Part shown: positions 1 to 5,536 of the stretch, one piece after another | Position numbering within the stretch: position 1 is the first letter of the stretch | Layout: the number at the start of each line of letters is the position of its first letter | Origin: Burkholderiales bacterium | GTDB taxonomy: Bacteria; Pseudomonadota; Gammaproteobacteria; Burkholderiales; Usitatibacteraceae | Direction of reading: 5' to 3' | Length of the DNA: 5,536 bases | Assembly (NCBI GenBank): GCA_017880705.1 | Contig: JADGRS010000239.1 | Span: forward strand, 1-5,536 | The notes under the pieces: generated by a model | The model's database searches: none | Seen by the model: only the letters and a program-made list of their open reading frames with translations | Told to the model about the DNA's origin: nothing | Translations under genes and position numbers: made by a program

Positions 1-702
1 ATCCAGGCGCTGCAGGCGCGCAGCGCCGCGGAGGACGAGCTCTTGCAGGAGGCGCGCCTGCGAGGCGAGGCGCAGGAACGCGCGATCGAATCCGCGCGCT
101 CCCGCAAGGCCGCCGACCAGGCGCTCGACGAGAAGGCCACGGCGCGCGCGCGGGTCGAAGCGCAGGCGGCCGAGCTCTCGCGCGTTCGCGAGGAGGAGGA
201 GAAAGGCGCCATCGCGACGGCGCGCGCGCGCGCGCACGCGCAATCGCACGCCGAGTCCGCGGAACGCATCCGCGCGGAGGCCGACAAATCCGCCACGGCG
301 CTCGCCGGGGAGCGCGTCCGCGCCGAAGCGCTCGCGCTCGAGGCCGAGCAGCGCAAGATCGAGGCGACGCGCGCCGCGCTGGCCGCCGCCGAGACGCGCG
401 CCCGCGCCGAGGCCGAGGTGCGCACCCTCGCCGAAACGCGTCGGGGTAACGCGACGCAGCTCTCGCAGTTGCGCGGCCGGATTCTCGCGCTGTGGAGCGC
501 GCGGGCGCGGCATCGCGCCTTCGTCGCGCTTCGCGCGAGCGCAGCCCTCGTCGCCATCGCGGGCGCCGTGTATGTGGCTTCCATCGCCCTGCAGTCGACC
601 GAGCGGCCACTGCAGTCGAGCGAGACCCCGAAGGAGCCTGCGATCGCCGCGCCGGTGTCGCTCAAGCTCGACTACCGGTTGCATACCGAGCCGCGGCGTT
701 GA
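1..702 (+). CDS. Coiled-coil protein with a C-terminal membrane anchor, 5'-partial, function unknown
   Basis: The frame is open from base 1 and ends at TGA 700-702, giving 233 visible residues; the gene starts outside the window. The TTG at 43 is not taken as the start because the same Ala/Arg/Glu/Gln-rich composition already runs before it. Residues 1 to about 150 are almost entirely Ala, Glu, Arg and Gln with few Pro or Gly, which predicts a long coiled coil. A basic stretch (ARARHR, about 167-172) precedes a hydrophobic segment of about 19 residues (179-197, with VAIAGAVYVASIAL). A tail of about 36 residues follows, with a 7-residue tandem repeat (LQSTERP/LQSSETP). By the positive-inside rule the coiled coil should be cytoplasmic and the tail periplasmic. 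The next gene overlaps it by 4 bases, so the two are probably co-translated. I recognise no family; the low-complexity coil would match many unrelated proteins in a search. Confidence 0.72.
   Translation: MQALQARSAAEDELLQEARLRGEAQERAIESARSRKAADQALDEKATARARVEAQAAELSRVREEEEKGAIATARARAHAQSHAESAERIRAEADKSATALAGERVRAEALALEAEQRKIEATRAALAAAETRARAEAEVRTLAETRRGNATQLSQLRGRILALWSARARHRAFVALRASAALVAIAGAVYVASIALQSTERPLQSSETPKEPAIAAPVSLKLDYRLHTEPRR
220..242. other. 23-bp alternating purine-pyrimidine run
   Basis: The run is mostly CG dinucleotides with CA steps, without a break in purine/pyrimidine alternation from 220 to 242. Such DNA can adopt the Z form under negative supercoiling. Here it encodes ARARAHA inside the coiled coil, so it is most simply a by-product of Ala/Arg codons at high GC. 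Confidence 0.4.
589..630 (+). repeat. 21-bp tandem duplication encoding LQSTERP/LQSSETP
   Basis: Two adjacent 21-base units (589-609 and 610-630) share 14 of their first 15 bases, both beginning CTGCAGTCGA, and diverge in the last six. In frame they encode two 7-residue units immediately after the membrane helix of the coiled-coil protein. The unit lies in the predicted periplasmic tail and may set spacer length. Confidence 0.65.
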
Positions 703-1193
703 GCAAGCTCTTCGACCGGCTGAAGAATGCCGCGCGCCTTCGCGGCCGCGCGGGCGCCGATCACAGCCTCCTCGCGCAGGCGCTGCAACGCGCCGCTGAG
801 GAGCGCGCCCACTCCCGCGCCGCAGGCGAGCCGCCCATGCCCGATACCACGGACGCCACGAACGCCGCGATCGCCGCGAGCGCCGCGAGCGCCGCTCCGA
901 GCGAAGTCGACGATGAAGGCTGGGAGAAATTGCTCGCCGCTAACGACGACGTGGAGTCAAGGGCCGCGGAGGCGATGGCGCGTCGCAAGGCCGAGGCCGG
1001 TCTTCACTACCCGGAAGCCGCGAATCGCGACGAGCGGGACCCGCCCAGCCCATCCCGGCGCCGCATGGCGCGCGGCATCGTCGGCGCCCTGGCGCTGGTC
1101 GCGCTCGTGACCCTCGTCGTGATCTCGCTGCGTCTCGCGCAGTCCCCGCCCTCGCCCGTCCCCATCTTCCAGCTCGACAAGACGCTGCGATAG
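699..1193 (+). CDS. Ala-rich single-pass membrane protein, function unknown
   Basis: This 164-residue protein starts at TTG 699-701, which overlaps the upstream stop as TTGA, and ends at TAG 1191-1193. This start keeps a plausible amphipathic N-terminus (SKLFDRLKNAARLR) and fits translational coupling; no strong Shine-Dalgarno precedes it. ATG 837 (residue 47) is the alternative start and would give 118 residues. Residues 1-40 look helical and basic. Residues 53-68 are an Ala/Ser-rich linker built on a 9-bp DNA repeat. Residues 69-100 are acidic then helical (DDEGWEKLLAANDDVE). Residues 115-125 are Pro/Arg-rich and precede a transmembrane helix at about 126-144 (IVGALALVALVTLVVISL). A tail of 20 residues ends in FQLDKTLR. 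The layout of soluble N-terminus, late membrane helix and short outer tail matches the upstream protein, so the two may act together; that is inference. No family is recognised. Confidence 0.7.
   Translation: MSKLFDRLKNAARLRGRAGADHSLLAQALQRAAEERAHSRAAGEPPMPDTTDATNAAIAASAASAAPSEVDDEGWEKLLAANDDVESRAAEAMARRKAEAGLHYPEAANRDERDPPSPSRRRMARGIVGALALVALVTLVVISLRLAQSPPSPVPIFQLDKTLR
863..898 (+). repeat. Short 9-bp tandem repeat inside the Ala-rich gene
   Basis: Four consecutive 9-base units are visible: CGCCGCGAT, CGCCGCGAG, CGCCGCGAG and a diverged CGCCGCTCC. They encode AAI, AAS, AAS and AAP in register with the reading frame, so expansion or contraction would change linker length without shifting the frame. 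This is probably slippage in a low-complexity linker. Confidence 0.7.
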
Positions 1194-1196
1194 AAA

Positions 1197-3601
<2,405 letters not shown>

Positions 3602-3603
3602 GG

Positions 3604-3792
3604 TCAGGAGGTCGCGAGGAAGAGGACCACGAGGCCCAGGAGCATCGACATGAGGCCCGCGAAACGGATCTGCCCGTCGGTCATCTCGGTGAGACGCTTG
3701 AAGGTCTCGCGCCAGAGCCGCGGCGCCGTGAACGGGAGGATCCCTTCGATCACGAGCATGAGCGCCAGGGCGGGTAAGACTAGGTCGCTCAC
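3604..3792 (-). CDS. DUF2065 (YjeT-type) small inner-membrane protein
   Basis: The product is 62 residues with two hydrophobic segments (about 3-20 and 44-60) joined by a basic, polar loop. The first segment contains ALALMLVIEGILPF followed by a Pro and WRETFKR. This matches the E. coli YjeT pattern (LALVLVLEG, then Pro and a Trp-Lys loop), and members of this family often sit just after hflC. The start is GTG 3792, overlapping the hflC stop as GTGA; the next gene begins 2 bases after its TGA. No good Shine-Dalgarno is present, and a GC hairpin abuts the start codon, so expression probably depends on ribosomes finishing hflC. Its biochemical role is not established. A link to the HflKC-FtsH complex is suggested by position only. 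Confidence 0.9.
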   Translation of the reverse strand: MSDLVLPALALMLVIEGILPFTAPRLWRETFKRLTEMTDGQIRFAGLMSMLLGLVVLFLATS

Positions 3793-4613
3793 GGGGCGGA
3801 GCTCTTGCCCCGCCCCGGATTCTTGAGGTACTTGAAGAAGTCCGACGACGGGTCGAGCACCATCACGTCGCCCTTGCTGCGCAGGCTGCTGCGGTACGCC
3901 TCCATGCTGCGGTAGAAGCTGAAGAACTCGGGGTTCCTGCCGAACGCCTCGGCGACGATCACCTGGCGCTGGCGGTCGGCGTCGGCCTTGATCTTCTCGC
4001 CCTCGGCCTGGCCCGTGGCACGCAGCTCGTTGGCGACGCGCTTCCTCTCGGAATTCATGCGGTCATAGACGTTCGACGAGATCTCCGGGACGAAGTCGAC
4101 GCGCTTCAGGCGCACGTCGATCACCGCGACGCCGATGCGGCGCAAGTCCGCGTCGACCCTCTCGGCGACGGTGCGCATGATCTGGTCGCGCTCGCCCGAG
4201 ACCACGTCGTGCACGGTGCGCTTGGCGAACTCCGCGCGCAATGCGTCGTTCACCGTCTGGGAGATGCGCGATTCGGCCTGCAGCGAGTCGCCGCGCACCG
4301 AGACGTAGTACTGGCGCACGTCGACCACGCGCCACTTCACGAACGAATCCACCAGGACGTTGCGGTTCTCGCTGGTGATGAAGCGCTCGGGTTCGCGCGC
4401 CTCGAGCGTCTGGATGCGCGTGTCGAAGAGCTTCACGTTCTGCATCAGCGGGACGAGGAAGTAGAGGCCCGGCTCGGTCTGAACGTCGATGACCTCGCCC
4501 AGCTGGAACTTGATCGCGGCCTTGCGCTGGTCGACCGTGTAGACGCTCATCGCGAGGATGAGGACGACCAGGACCGCGCCGATCACGGCGATTCCGGTGG
4601 CGCGCTTCATCAT
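3789..4613 (-). CDS. hflC: HflC, SPFH-family modulator of FtsH, with a shortened helical segment
   Basis: HflC pairs with HflK in the inner membrane; together they form a periplasmic cage around FtsH and limit its access to membrane substrates. The 274-residue product has an N-terminal membrane helix (about 6-24), an SPFH domain starting at VDQRKAAIKFQLGE and GLYFLVP, a helical stretch from about residue 175 (RMNSERKRVANELR), and the typical C-terminal signature DVMVLDPSSDFFKYLKNP. Around residue 221 the text runs DADRQRQVIVAEAFGRNPEF, whereas relatives carry about 22 more residues here, including a GEGDA motif. The frame is intact, so this is an in-frame loss, not a pseudogene. ATG 4613 overlaps the hflK stop as ATGA and has GGGAGG 7 bases upstream; a second ATG follows at once (4610). 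The start of the DUF2065 gene overlaps the 3' end. Confidence 0.95.
   Translation of the reverse strand: MMKRATGIAVIGAVLVVLILAMSVYTVDQRKAAIKFQLGEVIDVQTEPGLYFLVPLMQNVKLFDTRIQTLEAREPERFITSENRNVLVDSFVKWRVVDVRQYYVSVRGDSLQAESRISQTVNDALRAEFAKRTVHDVVSGERDQIMRTVAERVDADLRRIGVAVIDVRLKRVDFVPEISSNVYDRMNSERKRVANELRATGQAEGEKIKADADRQRQVIVAEAFGRNPEFFSFYRSMEAYRSSLRSKGDVMVLDPSSDFFKYLKNPGRGKSSAP
3792..3817 (-). promoter_or_regulatory. 8-bp GC hairpin abutting the DUF2065 start codon
   Basis: On the minus strand CGGGGCGG (3817-3810) and CCGCCCCG (3799-3792) form a perfect 8-bp stem around a 10-base loop. The last stem base is the first G of the GTG start. There is no T-run after it, so it does not look like an intrinsic terminator. 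In the transcript it would hide the start codon unless a ribosome translating the end of hflC opens it. The structure is seen; the coupling role is inferred. Confidence 0.45.
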
Positions 4614-5536
4614 CGCCCGGCCTCCCGGTCGCGCGAGCGCAGGCTGTCGCGCCGCAACGCCGTCGGATCCTGCGCCACCGGCAGGGGCGGCGGCGACGAG
4701 ACCTCGGGCGCGGTGTTCACGCGCGGGGCCTCGATGGTGGTCGGGGCCGGGTTCTGCGCGGCCATCTGCATGATCTTGTCGAGCGGCAGGAAGAGGATGT
4801 TCTGGCCGCCCTTCTGGTCGACGATCACCTTGCTCGTCGCGGAAAGCACCTGCTGCATGGTGTCGAGGTAGATGCGCTCGCGCGTGACCGCCGGCGCCTT
4901 CTCGTATTCGGCGAGGATCTGGCGGAAACGCGCGGCATCGCCCTGGGCGGTGCTGATGACGCTCTGGCGGTAGCCGCTCGCCTCCTCGATGAGGCGTGCC
5001 GCGATGCCGCGCGCCTTCGGGACCACGTCGTTCGCGTAGGCCTGTCCCTCGTTCTTGAAGCGCTCGCGGTCCTGCTGCGCGCGCACCACGTCCTCGAAGG
5101 CGGGCTGCACCTGCTCCGGGGCGCCGACGCTTTGCAGATTGACGGTCGAGATGTTGATGCCGGTCTTGTAGCGGTCGAGGATCTGCTGCATCAGCACCTT
5201 CACTCGCGATGCGACCTCGCTGCGGCCCTGGGAAAGCACGAAGTCCATCTTGCTCTTGCCGACCACCTCGCGGACCGCGGTTTCGGCCGCCTGCAACACG
5301 TTGTCGTCGGGATTCTTGTTGTTGAAGAGCCACTCTTCCGCGCTCTTCAGCGTGTATTGCACGGCGAACTGCACGTCGACGTAGTTCTCATCGTCGGTGA
5401 GCATGAGCGCTTCCTCGGGCTTCTTGGTCTTGCCGCGATAGCCGACCTCCACGGGGCGCACGGCGGAAACGTTCACCACTTCCACGCTCTCGATCGGAAA
5501 GGGGACGTGCCAGCGCGGTCCGGGCATCGTGGACTC
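4610..5536 (-). CDS. hflK: HflK, SPFH-family modulator of FtsH, 5'-partial
   Basis: The frame is open to the window edge; 308 C-terminal residues are visible and roughly the first 100, including the Gly-rich cytoplasmic part and the membrane helix, lie outside. The Met at 5527 is internal: the residues around it (PGPRWHVPFPIESVEVVNVS) are the family's early SPFH segment. VRPVEVGYR, the LTDDENYVDVQFAVQY strand region and the helical part beginning DRERFKNEGQAYANDVVPKARG follow. The segment from AYANDV to TRERIY aligns without gaps to E. coli HflK as I recall it, including AQGDAARF. DKGG-like QKGGQNILFLPLDKI follows, then a Pro-rich and Arg/Asp-rich tail of about 55 residues ending RDREAGR. The partner hflC follows with a 4-base overlap, as expected for subunits made in equal amounts. 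Confidence 0.96.
   Translation of the reverse strand, partial: ESTMPGPRWHVPFPIESVEVVNVSAVRPVEVGYRGKTKKPEEALMLTDDENYVDVQFAVQYTLKSAEEWLFNNKNPDDNVLQAAETAVREVVGKSKMDFVLSQGRSEVASRVKVLMQQILDRYKTGINISTVNLQSVGAPEQVQPAFEDVVRAQQDRERFKNEGQAYANDVVPKARGIAARLIEEASGYRQSVISTAQGDAARFRQILAEYEKAPAVTRERIYLDTMQQVLSATSKVIVDQKGGQNILFLPLDKIMQMAAQNPAPTTIEAPRVNTAPEVSSPPPLPVAQDPTALRRDSLRSRDREAGR
4621..4626 (-). promoter_or_regulatory. Shine-Dalgarno site of hflC
   Basis: The minus strand reads GGGAGG, then CCGGGCG, then ATGATG. The 7-base spacing to the first ATG (4613) is near ideal, while the second ATG (4610) is 10 bases away, so the first is preferred. The site lies within the last codons of hflK. Confidence 0.65.

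Noticed and set aside
492..698. Upstream extension of the Ala-rich gene to an earlier start at 492
   Set aside because: It would overlap the coiled-coil gene by about 210 bases and adds Arg-rich shadow sequence. The TTGA-coupled start at 699 is simpler.
1128..1142. Small hairpin CTGCG-TCTCG-CGCAG as a terminator for the plus-strand genes
   Set aside because: It has only a 5-bp stem, lies inside the coding region before the stop, and is followed by C-rich sequence with no T-run.
4613..5333. Extension of hflC upstream in its own frame to 5333
   Set aside because: That part is the shadow of hflK. The HflC family N-terminus and the GGGAGG site place the start at 4613.

Overview
The window reads as chromosomal DNA of a high-GC betaproteobacterium. 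The basis is the gene order hflK-hflC-DUF2065-hisZ-purA on the minus strand, the very GC-rich codon third positions, and the sequence style of HflK, HflC and HisZ. I cannot name a genus. No mobile element, tRNA, rRNA or CRISPR array is visible, and coding density is close to 100 %.

The minus strand (5536 down to 1197) holds one tightly packed gene string. It contains the 3' part of hflK (start outside the window), hflC, a 62-residue DUF2065/YjeT-type membrane protein, hisZ and purA. The junctions are a 4-base overlap (hflK/hflC), a 4-base overlap (hflC/DUF2065), a 2-base gap (DUF2065/hisZ) and a 16-base overlap (hisZ/purA). This pattern suggests one transcript with translational coupling. HflK and HflC form the SPFH-family membrane complex that surrounds and modulates the FtsH protease. 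HisZ is the regulatory partner of short-form ATP phosphoribosyltransferase in histidine synthesis. PurA makes adenylosuccinate on the way to AMP. The linkage of membrane proteolysis control with histidine and purine synthesis is positional; nothing here shows a functional coupling.

The plus strand (1 to 1193) carries two genes of unknown function joined by a TTGA stop/start overlap. The first is the C-terminal part of a long Ala/Arg/Glu-rich coiled-coil protein; the second is a 164-residue Ala-rich protein. Both have a single transmembrane segment close to the C-terminus and a short tail after it. They converge on purA with only 3 bases between the two stop codons.

The strongest oddity is in hflC. 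Compared from memory with its relatives, it lacks about 22 residues of the conserved helical segment after the SPFH domain, including the usual GEGDA motif, while HflK next door is collinear with E. coli HflK. A second point is a perfect 8-bp GC hairpin abutting the GTG start of the DUF2065 gene. Otherwise the region is ordinary housekeeping DNA, and I see no clear sign of a wholly new system; the unknown gene pair at 1-1193 is the only candidate.
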